Positions 24,707 through 32,776 of a stretch of DNA of 33,579 bases are shown here, piece by piece. Positions within the stretch are counted from its first letter, which is position 1; every line of letters starts with the position of its first letter. Position numbers and translations under genes: made by a program. Below the pieces are notes generated by a model, which did not search any database, was not told the origin of the DNA, and saw only the letters and a program-made list of their open reading frames with translations. Location of the stretch: the NCBI GenBank assembly GCA_002397465.1, contig DHAP01000020.1, positions 1 through 33,579 of the forward strand. Reading direction: 5' to 3'. The stretch is from Caryophanales bacterium UBA4951 (GTDB lineage: Bacteria > Bacillota_I > Bacilli_A > RFN20 > CAG-826).

Positions 24707-25318
24707 TTATTTCCTTTCGGCCTTTCTTTTCTCCTCGGCGACTTTCTCTTTGTTCAGCTTATCGACCAGGTAAGAGAGCTCTTCCATGGCTTTAAGGCTC
24801 TTCTCCTCGATCTTGAAACCCAAGACTTTCTCGAAGCGGTAAGCCCTCAATATCCTCAAAGGGTCTTCCTTGATCCTTATATAAGGGTCCCCGATGAAAC
24901 GGATGAGGCCTTTATGAAGGTCATCGAGGCCATGGACATAATCGATTATCTTATAATCCTCATCGATGTAGATGGCGTTTATCGTGAAATCCCGGCGGGA
25001 ATAATCCTCTTCTGGACTCCTCACGAACTTGATGTGGCTAGGATGACGGAAGTCGAGGTACTCCCCTTCTTCTCTTAATGTGGTCACATCGGCCCTCTTG
25101 TCTTTTACCTTGACCCGGAGGGAACCGTATTTGGCAAACGTGAAATCGGCGTCCTTCAAGAAGAGGCGCGATTCATCGACCGTGGCATCGCTCACGAAAT
25201 CCAAATCGTCATATGGCCGAGCTAGAAGCATGTCCCGGCTGGTCCCACCCACGATATAAAGACGGTGCCCGGCGGCGAGGTATGTTTTCTTCAATTCATC
25301 AAAATAAGGATCGCGCAT
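24707..25318 (-). CDS. cca: Short class II CCA-adding/poly(A) polymerase-type tRNA nucleotidyltransferase, 203 aa
   Basis: It has the class II head: YIVGGTSRDMLL with D38 and D40 (DDLD), RRDFTINA (108-115) and EDPLRILRAYRF with E151, D152 and R155. The neck then begins and the protein stops after a K/E-rich helix. Family members have about 380-450 residues with neck, body and tail domains that hold the tRNA; here the body and tail are missing. The reading frame is not broken, so this is a real short form or an old truncation. It could be the only CCA enzyme or a partner of one elsewhere. It lies just behind the hup terminator with no Shine-Dalgarno. Confidence 0.85.
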   Translation of the reverse strand: MRDPYFDELKKTYLAAGHRLYIVGGTSRDMLLARPYDDLDFVSDATVDESRLFLKDADFTFAKYGSLRVKVKDKRADVTTLREEGEYLDFRHPSHIKFVRSPEEDYSRRDFTINAIYIDEDYKIIDYVHGLDDLHKGLIRFIGDPYIRIKEDPLRILRAYRFEKVLGFKIEEKSLKAMEELSYLVDKLNKEKVAEEKRKAERK

Positions 25319-25324
25319 GTGGAT

Positions 25325-25333
25325 AGTCTACCA
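25325..25333 (-). promoter_or_regulatory. Extended -10-like element before cca
   Basis: TGGTAGACT ends 6 nt before the cca ATG. It shares TGNTAGACT with the element before the exonuclease gene. With the hup terminator only a few nt upstream, a promoter here would make cca leaderless. Confidence 0.4.
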
Positions 25334-25336
25334 CAA

Positions 25337-25366
25337 GAAAAGGCCCCGCCTATAGGCAGGACCTTT
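25337..25366 (-). terminator. Rho-independent terminator after hup
   Basis: AAAGGTCCTGCC pairs with GGCGGGGCCTTT around a TATA loop, with two G-T pairs, and runs into TTTTC. It is 18 nt after the hup stop. Confidence 0.88.
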
Positions 25367-25383
25367 AGTTAGCCAAGAAGAAA

Positions 25384-25656
25384 TTAGTTGAGTTTCTCTT
25401 TGAGGGCTTTGCTGACTTTGAAGGCGACAGTGGCGCTGGCTGGGATCTTGATCTTCTGCTGGGTGGCAGGATTGGTTCCCTCGCGGGCGGCTCTCTTCTT
25501 CTTCGCGAAAGCGCCGAAGCCAGAAAGTTTGACTTCCTCGCCTTTCACGAGTGTATCTTCGATGACCTCTAAGACAGCATCGACGGCGGCTTCAGCGTCT
25601 CTCTTGGAGAGCTCAGCCTGGGTGGCGACCTTCTCGACTAATTCAGCTTTGTTCAT
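25384..25656 (-). CDS. hup: DNA-binding protein HU
   Basis: A 90-residue histone-like nucleoid protein with the standard start MNKAELVEKVA, the KLSGFGAFA turn and the beta-arm tip around NPATQQKIKIPAS. I chose the ATG at 25656, because GGAGGAG lies 8-10 nt before it; the frame extends further upstream without homology. It is a single-gene unit with its own terminator. Confidence 0.96.
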   Translation of the reverse strand: MNKAELVEKVATQAELSKRDAEAAVDAVLEVIEDTLVKGEEVKLSGFGAFAKKKRAAREGTNPATQQKIKIPASATVAFKVSKALKEKLN

Positions 25657-25688
25657 GGATTTACTCCTCCTTGCTAAATTGTATTTAT

Positions 25689-25717
25689 AAATTAACACCC
25701 TAGATTTTCTTAGGCAA
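25689..25717 (-). promoter_or_regulatory. Possible hup promoter
   Basis: TTGCCT (25712-25717), a 17-nt spacer and TAATTT (25689-25694). It would give a leader of about 25 nt carrying the GGAGGAG site. Confidence 0.45.
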
Positions 25718-25799
25718 GCGAATTTAATGTTCATAAAGTTCAGTGCTGGTCGAAGAAAGACATGAAAACACTTATTAAAATGACGTTCTTCGTCAATTT

Positions 25800-25830
25800 A
25801 TAATGAAAGCCCTTTCATCCAAAAAAGGGC
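25800..25830 (-). terminator. Probable terminator of the cmk-der unit
   Basis: GCCCTTT pairs with AAAGGGC across an 8-nt loop and is followed by TTTCATTATAA on the minus strand. It lies about 150 nt after the der stop. Confidence 0.4.
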
Positions 25831-25982
25831 AAAAATCTTAGTATTTGCCGTGTTTTTTGCCATTTTCTATACATCGTGAAAATATTTTCAAATTTTCATG
25901 GCTCTAAAAACGTAAAGATTTTTATCTAGTCTTTGTCGGATAATATAGGCAAATTTCAATGAAATATTTACAATTCAAAACC

Positions 25983-27290
25983 CTATTTGCGTTCCCTGTA
26001 GATCATCTGGATGGGGCTTCCCTCGAAGTCAAAGGAGCCTCTCAGACAGTTTTCAAGGTATCGGGTATAGGAGAAATGAGCGTTCTTCGGGTTATTGCAG
26101 AAAAAGACGAAAGTCGGCGGTTTGATGGCGACCTGGTTGGAGAAAAGGATCTTGAGGCGGCCATGGTTGAAATCCGGGGTCGGATTCATCTCCTGGGCGT
26201 CGTTGATGATCTTGTTGAGGACGTTGGTCGGAATCCGGCGGTTATAGCCCTCATAGGCTTTCTCAATCGCTGGCAAGACGTCCTGGACGCCTTCTCCGCT
26301 CTTGGAGGAGACGAACAAGATCGGGGCGTAGTCCAAGAACTTGAACTGGTTCCTGATGTCTTCCTTGAAACGGTTCTTGTCGAACTTCTTCTCTTTGCCT
26401 AAGTCCCACTTGCTGACGACGAGGACGATGGCCTTATGGGTTTGCATGGCATATCCGACGACGTGCTTGTCTTGTTCCAAGATGCCAGTCGAGCCATCGA
26501 TGAGAAGGCAGCAGACCTCGCTTCGTTCCATCGCGGAGATGGCACGCAAGGCGGCGTATTTGTCCACCGCTTCATAGATCTTGCCTTTTTTGACGAGTCC
26601 GGCGGTGTCGATGACGACGTAATTCTTATCGTCTTTCTTAAAAGGGGTGTCTATCGAGTCCCTGGTGGTTCCTGAGACGTCGCTCACGATGACGCGGTCT
26701 TCGCCTAAGACGGCGTTCGTCAAAGAGCTCTTGCCGACGTTTGGCCTTCCGATGAATGAGAAGGTTATGGCGTCGCCATAATCCGGGATCTCTTTCTCTG
26801 GGAGTTTTTTGATGATTTGGTCAAGAAGGTCGCCGATGCCGATGCCATGGGCTCCGCTGACTGGAAGAGGGTCGCCAAGTCCTAACGAATAGAATTCGCT
26901 GGAGGTTCCGATCTCACTGATGTTGTCGACTTTGTTGGCCACCAAGATAACGGGTTTTGATGATTTGAAAAGAAGCTTGGCGATGAATCTGTCATCCCCA
27001 CTCAAGCCTTTTTTGGCATCCGTCACGAAAACGATGAGGTCAGCCTGCTCGATGGCGATGTCGACCTGGGCCCTGACTTCCTCTTGGAAGGGAGCGTTTT
27101 TGATCTGGATTCCGCCGGTGTCGATGATGGTGAAATCCTTCGTGAGCCAATTGGCCTTCGCATAAAGACGATCCCTGGTGATGCCGGGGGTCGGTTCGAC
27201 GATAGATTTTCTTTCACCGACGATGCGGTTGAAGATGGTGCTTTTCCCTGATGAGGGCGACCCCACCAAGGCCACTGTTCCTAATGACAT
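25983..27290 (-). CDS. der: Ribosome assembly GTPase Der (EngA)
   Basis: Der matures the 50S subunit. It uniquely carries two tandem GTPase domains and a KH-like tail. At 435 residues the length is exact for the family. The first domain has GSPSSGKST (10-18) and NKVD. The second has GRPNVGKSS, DTAGL and SKWD. The P-loop of the first domain has SS where most family members have PNV, but the Lys and Ser/Thr are kept. It overlaps cmk by 10 nt, the conserved cmk-der order of Firmicutes. Confidence 0.97.
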   Translation of the reverse strand: MSLGTVALVGSPSSGKSTIFNRIVGERKSIVEPTPGITRDRLYAKANWLTKDFTIIDTGGIQIKNAPFQEEVRAQVDIAIEQADLIVFVTDAKKGLSGDDRFIAKLLFKSSKPVILVANKVDNISEIGTSSEFYSLGLGDPLPVSGAHGIGIGDLLDQIIKKLPEKEIPDYGDAITFSFIGRPNVGKSSLTNAVLGEDRVIVSDVSGTTRDSIDTPFKKDDKNYVVIDTAGLVKKGKIYEAVDKYAALRAISAMERSEVCCLLIDGSTGILEQDKHVVGYAMQTHKAIVLVVSKWDLGKEKKFDKNRFKEDIRNQFKFLDYAPILFVSSKSGEGVQDVLPAIEKAYEGYNRRIPTNVLNKIINDAQEMNPTPDFNHGRLKILFSNQVAIKPPTFVFFCNNPKNAHFSYTRYLENCLRGSFDFEGSPIQMIYRERK

Positions 27291-27970
27291 ATATTCTCAG
27301 TCTCTATTCCTGTTTTCTCTTTGATGACGGCTAAGATGCGGCTCACGACCTGGTCGACGTTCATGTATGAGGTGTCGATGAGGACGCTGTCAGGAGCGGG
27401 CTTCAAAGGCGCGAACTCACGGTGTGAGTCGATGTAATCGCGTTTTCTGACGTCTTCCTCGACTTCCTTGAGGGTGGTGTTGATGCCTTTCTCAAGGTTC
27501 TCTTCGTAACGTCTCACGGCTCTCGTCTCCACGGAGGCTATTTGGTAGATCTTCACTTCGGCGTCAGGCAAGACGTATGTTCCGATGTCACGTCCATCCA
27601 TCACGACGCTCTTCTTCTCGGCCATGGCCCTTTGCATCTCGACGAGGGCAAGCCTGACTGGCTTCATCGCGGCGATGTATGAGACATTGCCCGAGACGAG
27701 AGGCTCTCTGATGACTTTGCTGACGTCTTCGTTGTTGCAGATGACCCTTCCATCCTCGAGGAGCTCGATGCTCATGCCGGGAATCAAGGTTACGGATTGT
27801 TCCTCGCTTTTGGGGTCCAATCCCTTTTTGATGACGGCGTAGGTGAAGGCCCGGTACATGGCACCGGTGTCTATATAGGTAAAGTTAAGGGCGGAAGCGA
27901 CTTTCTTGGCGACGGTGCTCTTGCCAGCCGCGGCCGGCCCATCGATGGCGACAGAGATTACTTTGTCCAC
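27281..27970 (-). CDS. cmk: Cytidylate kinase
   Basis: It phosphorylates CMP and dCMP. The 229-residue protein begins with VISVAIDGPAAAGKST (P-loop 11-18), followed by YIDTGAMYRAFT, VVMDGRDIGTYVLPDA and RDYIDSHREFAPLKPA, all standard. It starts 3 nt after a small membrane protein gene and overlaps der, making a three-gene unit. Confidence 0.97.
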   Translation of the reverse strand: MDKVISVAIDGPAAAGKSTVAKKVASALNFTYIDTGAMYRAFTYAVIKKGLDPKSEEQSVTLIPGMSIELLEDGRVICNNEDVSKVIREPLVSGNVSYIAAMKPVRLALVEMQRAMAEKKSVVMDGRDIGTYVLPDAEVKIYQIASVETRAVRRYEENLEKGINTTLKEVEEDVRKRDYIDSHREFAPLKPAPDSVLIDTSYMNVDQVVSRILAVIKEKTGIETENICH

Positions 27971-27973
27971 TGG

Positions 27974-28282
27974 TTACGCTCCTTTGACCCAAAAGAAATA
28001 CAGGCATACGAAGCCAACGACGGCCACGAGTAAACCCACGCTCTTAATAATAAGCCAAATCCTCTCCCTTTTCGAATACTCATAGTAGGGAGTGGCTTTT
28101 CTCTCTTTGAGTGAGAGATGCTTATAGCTCAAAGCGGCGCTGGCTTTGCCAGTCTGGGCGATGACTTGCTCGTCAAGCGAGGTCTGTTTCAGCTCGACGT
28201 GGTTACGCGAAGGAAACTTCCCTTCGGGGGTCTTTGCGATCTTTTCGCGGTAATGGCGGTATTTCTGGATCCTTGTTTTCAT
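27974..28282 (-). CDS. Uncharacterised small protein with one C-terminal membrane segment, 102 aa
   Basis: I do not recognise a family. The first 75 residues are basic and hydrophilic, then one hydrophobic helix (about 76-97, WLIIKSVGLLVAVVGFVCLYF) ends the protein, so it would be tail-anchored with the bulk in the cytoplasm. It is the first gene of a unit with cmk and der, 3 nt before cmk, so it is co-expressed with them. There is no clear Shine-Dalgarno; TAAAAT lies 12 nt before the ATG. The close spacing to cmk argues that it is real. Confidence 0.7.
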   Translation of the reverse strand: MKTRIQKYRHYREKIAKTPEGKFPSRNHVELKQTSLDEQVIAQTGKASAALSYKHLSLKERKATPYYEYSKRERIWLIIKSVGLLVAVVGFVCLYFFWVKGA

Positions 28283-28423
28283 ATGACCGCGCTTATTTTA
28301 CTCTTTACTCCACTTTCCTTCGAGATGGAATGCATAAAAGGTTAAGAAAGAGGTTACATTAAAGAAAGACGCGATGGATAGGCAATAAAGAGGATAGTGC
28401 AATCCGTCACGCATTTATCGCAA
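28283..28423. other. Divergent gap before the ferredoxin promoter
   Basis: Apart from the TAAAAT on the minus side at 28295-28300, I see no gene, repeat or structured RNA here. Confidence 0.4.
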
Positions 28424-28452
28424 TTGAATAAGACTCTTTTTTCACCTATAAT
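28424..28452 (+). promoter_or_regulatory. Sigma-A promoter of the ferredoxin gene
   Basis: TTGAAT (28424-28429), a spacer of exactly 17 nt and TATAAT (28447-28452). GGAGGA and the ATG at 28485 follow. Confidence 0.88.
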
Positions 28453-28484
28453 CCACTTGTTGCCAAGATTGGAGGAATATAATC

Positions 28485-28676
28485 ATGGCCAAGAAAGTCA
28501 AAGTCAACAAGGATCTCTGCATCGGATGCGGCCTTTGTGTCTCAACCGTCCCCGCCGTCTTCGAATTCGGCGATGATGGGAAAGCCCAAGCCAGCGCCGG
28601 CCCAGTCAGCGATGAGGGTGCCGTCGACGAAGCGATCGCTTCATGCCCAGTCGGAGCCATCGAAGAGGACAAATAG
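28485..28676 (+). CDS. Single-cluster 4Fe-4S ferredoxin
   Basis: A 63-residue electron carrier with C12, C15, C18 and C54 (CIGCGLC and SCPVGAI). This gives one 4Fe-4S cluster, as in Bacillus- and Thermotoga-type ferredoxins, with an acidic surface. GGAGGA is well placed before the ATG. It has its own strong promoter and terminator, so it is a monocistronic, probably well expressed gene. Partner enzymes are not in the window. Confidence 0.94.
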   Translation: MAKKVKVNKDLCIGCGLCVSTVPAVFEFGDDGKAQASAGPVSDEGAVDEAIASCPVGAIEEDK

Positions 28677-28691
28677 TCTTCTTCCATAAGC

Positions 28692-28723
28692 AAAAAAAGA
28701 GACTGCTTCGGCAGTCTTTTTTT
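28692..28723. terminator. Bidirectional terminator between ferredoxin and ECF transporter genes
   Basis: AGACTGC-TTCG-GCAGTCT with a run of A before and T after, so it can stop transcription from both converging genes. The UUCG loop is especially stable. Confidence 0.92.
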
Positions 28724-28728
28724 ATGCC

Positions 28729-29445
28729 TCAGGCCTTCTTCGTCCCAATCGGCTTATCGAAATGAAGGAGTTTATGGATGCTTCGGTAGACCAAGAAGGT
28801 CACCGCGATGACAATCCCGTCTTTTATGAGATTCAACGGGAGGTTCACGAAGAGGACATAATCGCCATAAAGGTTCTGGATGGCGGGGTTCGCGGCCTGA
28901 CATAAGGCCAATAAGCCATCGTAACTCATACCATATAGGCTCATGTAGAAAGGCAGCATCACATAGATATTGATCAAAGATGAGACGATGAGCTGCAGAA
29001 CCAAGGAGACGCTGAAGCCGATGGCCACGCCTTTCATGTTCCGCATCTTCTTGTAGATCAAGGAGGCTGGGATCACGAAGGCGGTCGAGTAGATGAGGTC
29101 GCTTAGCTCCCCCACCAACAAGGTTGAGGAGAAAGGAAGTTTGATCAGAGTCTTGATGAGCAAAACCATGAAAGCGGTCAAAGGCCCATAGGCGAATCCG
29201 GCGATGAAGGCCGGAATCTCGTCGAAATGCAATTCAAGGAAAGAAGGGAGAAATATCAGTTTGACCTGAAAGATCGGCACCACATACAAAATGGTTGAGA
29301 TGGCCCCGAATATTGCGATCCTGGCGATGAACTTTGGCCAGTTGAATGATGAGACGGCATCTTTCGAAAGAAAGCTGCAGTATTTGATGAATAGCAAAAC
29401 GTAAACGAGAAGAAACGCCAACAATATCCAAGTTCTAGTGTCCAT
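28729..29445 (-). CDS. ribU: ECF transporter S component, riboflavin type (RibU-like)
   Basis: A 238-residue membrane protein with about six hydrophobic segments. It should bind a vitamin and work with a shared ECF energising module (EcfA, EcfA', EcfT) encoded elsewhere. The segment FDEIPAFIAGFAYGPLTA followed by LIKTLIKLP and VGELSDLIYS matches RibU-type proteins. An FMN riboswitch directly upstream supports riboflavin as substrate. The start is the ATG at 29445. GGAGG lies 14 nt upstream with a T-rich stretch between, which may be the U tract of the riboswitch terminator. A TTG start at 29466 would overlap GGAGG and is less likely. Confidence 0.9.
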   Translation of the reverse strand: MDTRTWILLAFLLVYVLLFIKYCSFLSKDAVSSFNWPKFIARIAIFGAISTILYVVPIFQVKLIFLPSFLELHFDEIPAFIAGFAYGPLTAFMVLLIKTLIKLPFSSTLLVGELSDLIYSTAFVIPASLIYKKMRNMKGVAIGFSVSLVLQLIVSSLINIYVMLPFYMSLYGMSYDGLLALCQAANPAIQNLYGDYVLFVNLPLNLIKDGIVIAVTFLVYRSIHKLLHFDKPIGTKKA

Positions 29446-29460
29446 AAGAAGAAAAAACAC

Positions 29461-29494
29461 CTCCAAAGCAAATGACTTCGGGGGAGTTTACCGC
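29461..29494 (-). promoter_or_regulatory. Expression platform of the FMN riboswitch
   Basis: CTCC near the aptamer end can pair with the GGAG of the ribosome site, helped by CGAAG/CTTTG. TGTTTTTTCTTCTT follows. The hairpin could hide the Shine-Dalgarno, end transcription, or both. Confidence 0.5.
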
Positions 29495-29616
29495 GCAACT
29501 TCTAACATCCGGACTTTACCGTTGGCATCGGGATTCCACCGATTCATGCTTATCCATTGATAAGCTCGCGGGCTATACCGCCAGTCGACGTAATTATCGT
29601 CGCCCTGAAGCTGTTT
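29495..29616 (-). promoter_or_regulatory. FMN riboswitch (RFN element)
   Basis: The minus strand carries the hallmark GGCGGTATAGCCCGCGAGC, then GATGCCAACGGTAAAGTCCGGATG. P1 is formed by CAGCTTC and GAAGTTG. It senses flavin mononucleotide and lowers expression of riboflavin genes when FMN is plentiful. It precedes the RibU-like gene. Confidence 0.96.
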
Positions 29617-29618
29617 AT

Positions 29619-29646
29619 ATTGTAATCATTATTATGAAAACCGCAA
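29619..29646 (-). promoter_or_regulatory. Promoter of the riboswitch-ribU unit
   Basis: TTGCGG (29641-29646), a 16-nt spacer and TACAAT (29619-29624). Transcription would begin just before the aptamer P1 helix. The -35 box lies within 16 nt of the stop of the preceding ABC gene. Confidence 0.7.
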
Positions 29647-29655
29647 GTGTGGTGA

Positions 29656-31827
29656 CTAGACCAAGTTGCGTTTGAAAATCACTGCGATGTCGCACGAACG
29701 CAAACGCATGTTGGTAAAAATTGAAATCAGGGCCGGGATGGAAAGGAAAAGAAGCGCCACGCATAGAAGCGAATAAGGGCTGAGCGAAAGAGGATTAAAA
29801 GGCAAGGAATAGGCCGATTTAACCGTTAGCCCAATTCCAAGAACCAAGAAGAACCCGAAAATGGCCGAAGCCAAAAACGCAAGCATGACCACAAGTGAAT
29901 TAGAAAACACAAACATGGCGTTTATCGATGAATTCTTCTTGCCCATCAATTTGAACAGAGCCACGTCTTTCTCCGCTTTCTTCATGTTGTCGCTGCAGTA
30001 AGAAAAAAGAAACGAAAGACCGAGAAGCAAGAACAACAACGATGAAACCAAGAAAACTGTTTTGAAAGCATCGGCGATTTGAAAAAAGAAATCGGCCTCC
30101 TTGAAGTAATTGTCATAGTTTGACATAAGCAAACATTTTTTGGAGTTAATCAGATCGGCAAAATGGTAAGCCTGATCCTTGTCGATGGCGAAGCTCGTTC
30201 CGCTGTTAGCGTAGTAAATTTGCTCTTTCAATTTGCTCCAAAGCGTTGAAGAAACGGCAAGATAAATTGGCTCAGACGAATCGTTGTCGTCTCGGTTTTT
30301 GAAAACTCCGCATATGGTGAAGTTGGATCCATGTTTGGAAAAGTCCATGCCAGAGAAACCTGATAGGTCGGTAGTCAATTGCCCACCAACCGCCGTAAAT
30401 CTGTCTTCTTTTGACCCTGCGAACTTGGTCGCTCCAAATTCGTTTACAATGATTTCGTTATCATTTTCAGGAAGCCTTCCTGACACGATTTCCTCGTTGC
30501 TGTACTCGCTTATTTTGACGCCTTTGGGAGAATAGCGTCTTGAGCCATTCGAGTATTCGCCCTTCCATGAGATATAACCACTCTCCGACAGTTTCGAATA
30601 AGTTTCTCTACTCACATATGAGCGGAGACAGTTGTCCTTTATTGGAGTGCTGTAATTCACATAATCGTAGCGTGAGTACCCAGAAGAATAAAAAGAAGCG
30701 ATGGTCAAAAGGAAACTGCCCTCTTCGATTTGATCACCGACAGAATAATGACCGATATCACGGAAATAATCGCTGAGAACCGCCTTGCCGTAATCAGGTT
30801 TATCAAATTCAAGTTTTTGCCTTGAATCCTCGTAAATGCAATATTGAGTTTGCAGCGAGGACGATGAAAGAGAAAGAGACGGCGTGCAAGCCTCGTTGCT
30901 GAGTTCGTTGAAATAATCTACTCCATTTGACGGCCCGATCGTTATCGTCTCATCTGCAGAATACGATATCTTTTGGACGGAGTAATGATCGATATCCACC
31001 GCATTCGCAGCTTTTTGAACGACATCTCCCTTGTTAATAAACGCTAAGCTCAAAGAAGAAACCATCATGGCGCCAGTCAAGGCGAGGTTTATCAAGCTCA
31101 TCCAAAACTTTAGTTTTGAGGGACCGGTTTGCTTCAACGCGTACCTAAATCCAATTTTAAAAGGGATTTTTGGAGAACTGGTTTGTTTTTTCTCGCCGAG
31201 TGGTTTTTCAACCACTTCGTGAATCAATTTGACGTCATTAAGCTTCCCGTCTGCCAAAGAGAGAATAACGTCAGCGTATTGAGATGCGCTTTCCACATCA
31301 TGGGTAACGCAGATGACGAGAATCGTCTTGCTGAGCTCTTTTAAGATTGAGAAGACGGTTTCTGAGTTGGCTTCGTCAAGATTGCCCGTCGGTTCATCGA
31401 GAAAAATGACATCGGCATCGGAAAGAATGGCTTTGCAAACAGCAAGACGCGCTCTCTCCCCTTTTGAAAGCGACGAAACAGGAGTCTTGATCTTATTTAG
31501 GAGCCCAACTTTGTTTAGAGAGGCTTCTATCCTATTCTCATCTTCATTGACAAGTTTTAAATTGTCCATTAATGACAAAGAAAAGATGAAGTTCTCGTCT
31601 TGGAAAACGAAGTTCCTTCTAATTCCTGGTTTTTCTTCAATCGTTCCACTCGTGGGCTTGGCCAGTCCGCCCAACAAAGATAAAAGTGTGCTTTTCCCAG
31701 ATCCTGATTTTCCTACGATGAAATAAAAACCGGAGTTTGGAAAGTCGTATGAAAAGGAATCCAAAGCCTTAAAAGTCTTTTCTCCATCGTTAAATTCTTT
31801 GGTTAGATTTTTAGCCTGTATGAGCAT
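29656..31827 (-). CDS. ABC exporter, ATPase-permease fusion (MacB/FtsX-like), 723 aa
   Basis: The N-terminal ATPase (1-215) has Walker A GKSGSGKST (39-47), signature LSKGERAR and Walker B VIFLDEPTGNLD. The signature has K in place of the first G of LSGGE. A membrane segment near 250 leads to an extracytoplasmic part of about 300 residues, then three membrane helices at the C-terminus. It resembles the pair at the other end of the window but is clearly distinct in sequence and more AT-rich. It lies behind a secreted protein gene and a cysteine-peptidase-like gene, so it may export or protect against a peptide linked to them (inference). The ATG at 31827 lacks a Shine-Dalgarno but has TGATAAAAT 7 nt upstream. 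An upstream TTG (31872) reaches into the previous gene. Confidence 0.87.
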   Translation of the reverse strand: MLIQAKNLTKEFNDGEKTFKALDSFSYDFPNSGFYFIVGKSGSGKSTLLSLLGGLAKPTSGTIEEKPGIRRNFVFQDENFIFSLSLMDNLKLVNEDENRIEASLNKVGLLNKIKTPVSSLSKGERARLAVCKAILSDADVIFLDEPTGNLDEANSETVFSILKELSKTILVICVTHDVESASQYADVILSLADGKLNDVKLIHEVVEKPLGEKKQTSSPKIPFKIGFRYALKQTGPSKLKFWMSLINLALTGAMMVSSLSLAFINKGDVVQKAANAVDIDHYSVQKISYSADETITIGPSNGVDYFNELSNEACTPSLSLSSSSLQTQYCIYEDSRQKLEFDKPDYGKAVLSDYFRDIGHYSVGDQIEEGSFLLTIASFYSSGYSRYDYVNYSTPIKDNCLRSYVSRETYSKLSESGYISWKGEYSNGSRRYSPKGVKISEYSNEEIVSGRLPENDNEIIVNEFGATKFAGSKEDRFTAVGGQLTTDLSGFSGMDFSKHGSNFTICGVFKNRDDNDSSEPIYLAVSSTLWSKLKEQIYYANSGTSFAIDKDQAYHFADLINSKKCLLMSNYDNYFKEADFFFQIADAFKTVFLVSSLLFLLLGLSFLFSYCSDNMKKAEKDVALFKLMGKKNSSINAMFVFSNSLVVMLAFLASAIFGFFLVLGIGLTVKSAYSLPFNPLSLSPYSLLCVALLFLSIPALISIFTNMRLRSCDIAVIFKRNLV

Positions 31828-31834
31828 TTTTATT

Positions 31835-31843
31835 ATTTTATCA
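31835..31843 (-). promoter_or_regulatory. Extended -10-like element before the third ABC exporter
   Basis: TGATAAAAT ends 7 nt before the ATG, again without any ribosome site. This suggests a leaderless start or readthrough from the preceding gene. Confidence 0.35.
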
Positions 31844-31865
31844 CTTTGCCTGACTTGTTGCCTTT

Positions 31866-32732
31866 TTACCAAGGTCTAGAACTTATGTTTGGAAAGTAAA
31901 ATGTTAGTTTTTTTACGTTAGTGTTATAACTTTTCCAAAGCCAATTGCTATCATCGCCCCAAAGAAGATACGAAGCAGTTTGAAGTGTAAAGCTCTTTGG
32001 CAGGGCGGACGCGACAAAACTTATTATCCCATAATAATTTACAATGTTCCCGTTTCCATAAGACTTATGGATAAATTCATAATCCTGAGTCAATGAATAC
32101 AAGTCATTTTGTATTAGTTCGTTTTCTGTCAGTGTCATCTTTGCCTGTTCATCATATTCAGCTTCAAATACGGAAAGAAAGTTTTCTTTCCACGAATATG
32201 TTCCTTCGATAATCTCAAATTCGCCATTATGCGTAGACCCATAAGAATCGTAATTGAAAACATAATCTGTTTTGTCAGTCACTGAAGCGTTTTGGCCTTG
32301 TGGGTAGTGCTTTTTTATCTCGTATCCGGATTTATTATCAAGACTCGAAACTATGCGTTCCTCCAATAAATGGGTATTCGATGTTCCGTGAAACATGTTG
32401 GCAACACCGCAAGAATATGAGACGTTTTTGTACAGCGAAATCGAAATCTTGTAGCAAAGGCAAAAGACCCTTGAAGGAGAATAAATAGGAGTTGAACCGC
32501 ACATCATTTCAAACAATTCGTATACGACCGTTCCTTTAGCGGCACTTTGCTTTTGGTTATTCTCCATGGTCCAGTCCTGGGAATCTTTCGATACAACACG
32601 AGCCACTTGTTCAGAAGAATAATCTCTGTCCATACTATCCGAGTGATGCGTTGCAAAGCCACCGCTAGCCGACATACAGACGACACCCATTAATGAACAA
32701 GCCAAGCATTTAGGAAATAATTTTGTATTCAT
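31866..32732 (-). CDS. Secreted protein of unknown function, 288 aa
   Basis: From the ATG at 32732, preceded by GAGGGG, the protein starts MNTKLFPK followed by a hydrophobic stretch and SASGGFA, a typical signal peptide probably cut near residue 27. There is no lipobox in the right place. The mature part has several Cys in its first third (CGS, CLC, SCG), many Tyr, Asn and Ser, and no membrane anchor. I recognise no domain. It sits between the peptidase-like gene (44 nt upstream) and the ABC exporter (38 nt downstream) on the same strand, so the three are likely one cassette. It could be an exported effector, bacteriocin-like protein or partner of the peptidase, but the sequence does not decide this. 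Confidence 0.72.
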   Translation of the reverse strand: MNTKLFPKCLACSLMGVVCMSASGGFATHHSDSMDRDYSSEQVARVVSKDSQDWTMENNQKQSAAKGTVVYELFEMMCGSTPIYSPSRVFCLCYKISISLYKNVSYSCGVANMFHGTSNTHLLEERIVSSLDNKSGYEIKKHYPQGQNASVTDKTDYVFNYDSYGSTHNGEFEIIEGTYSWKENFLSVFEAEYDEQAKMTLTENELIQNDLYSLTQDYEFIHKSYGNGNIVNYYGIISFVASALPKSFTLQTASYLLWGDDSNWLWKSYNTNVKKLTFYFPNISSRPW

Positions 32733-32776
32733 TTTTAGCCCCTCATCCAATAAAACACGAAGAAAAACGATTTCCG

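Larger units (their letters stand above)
25657..25982. other. 326-nt AT-rich gap between der and hup
   Basis: It contains the probable der terminator and hup promoter (listed separately). A GAAAATATTTTC palindrome lies near 25880, and a short TGACG/CGTCA hairpin near 25782-25796 is followed by TTTT on the minus strand. I see no coding frame with a ribosome site and no recognisable RNA family. Confidence 0.5.
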
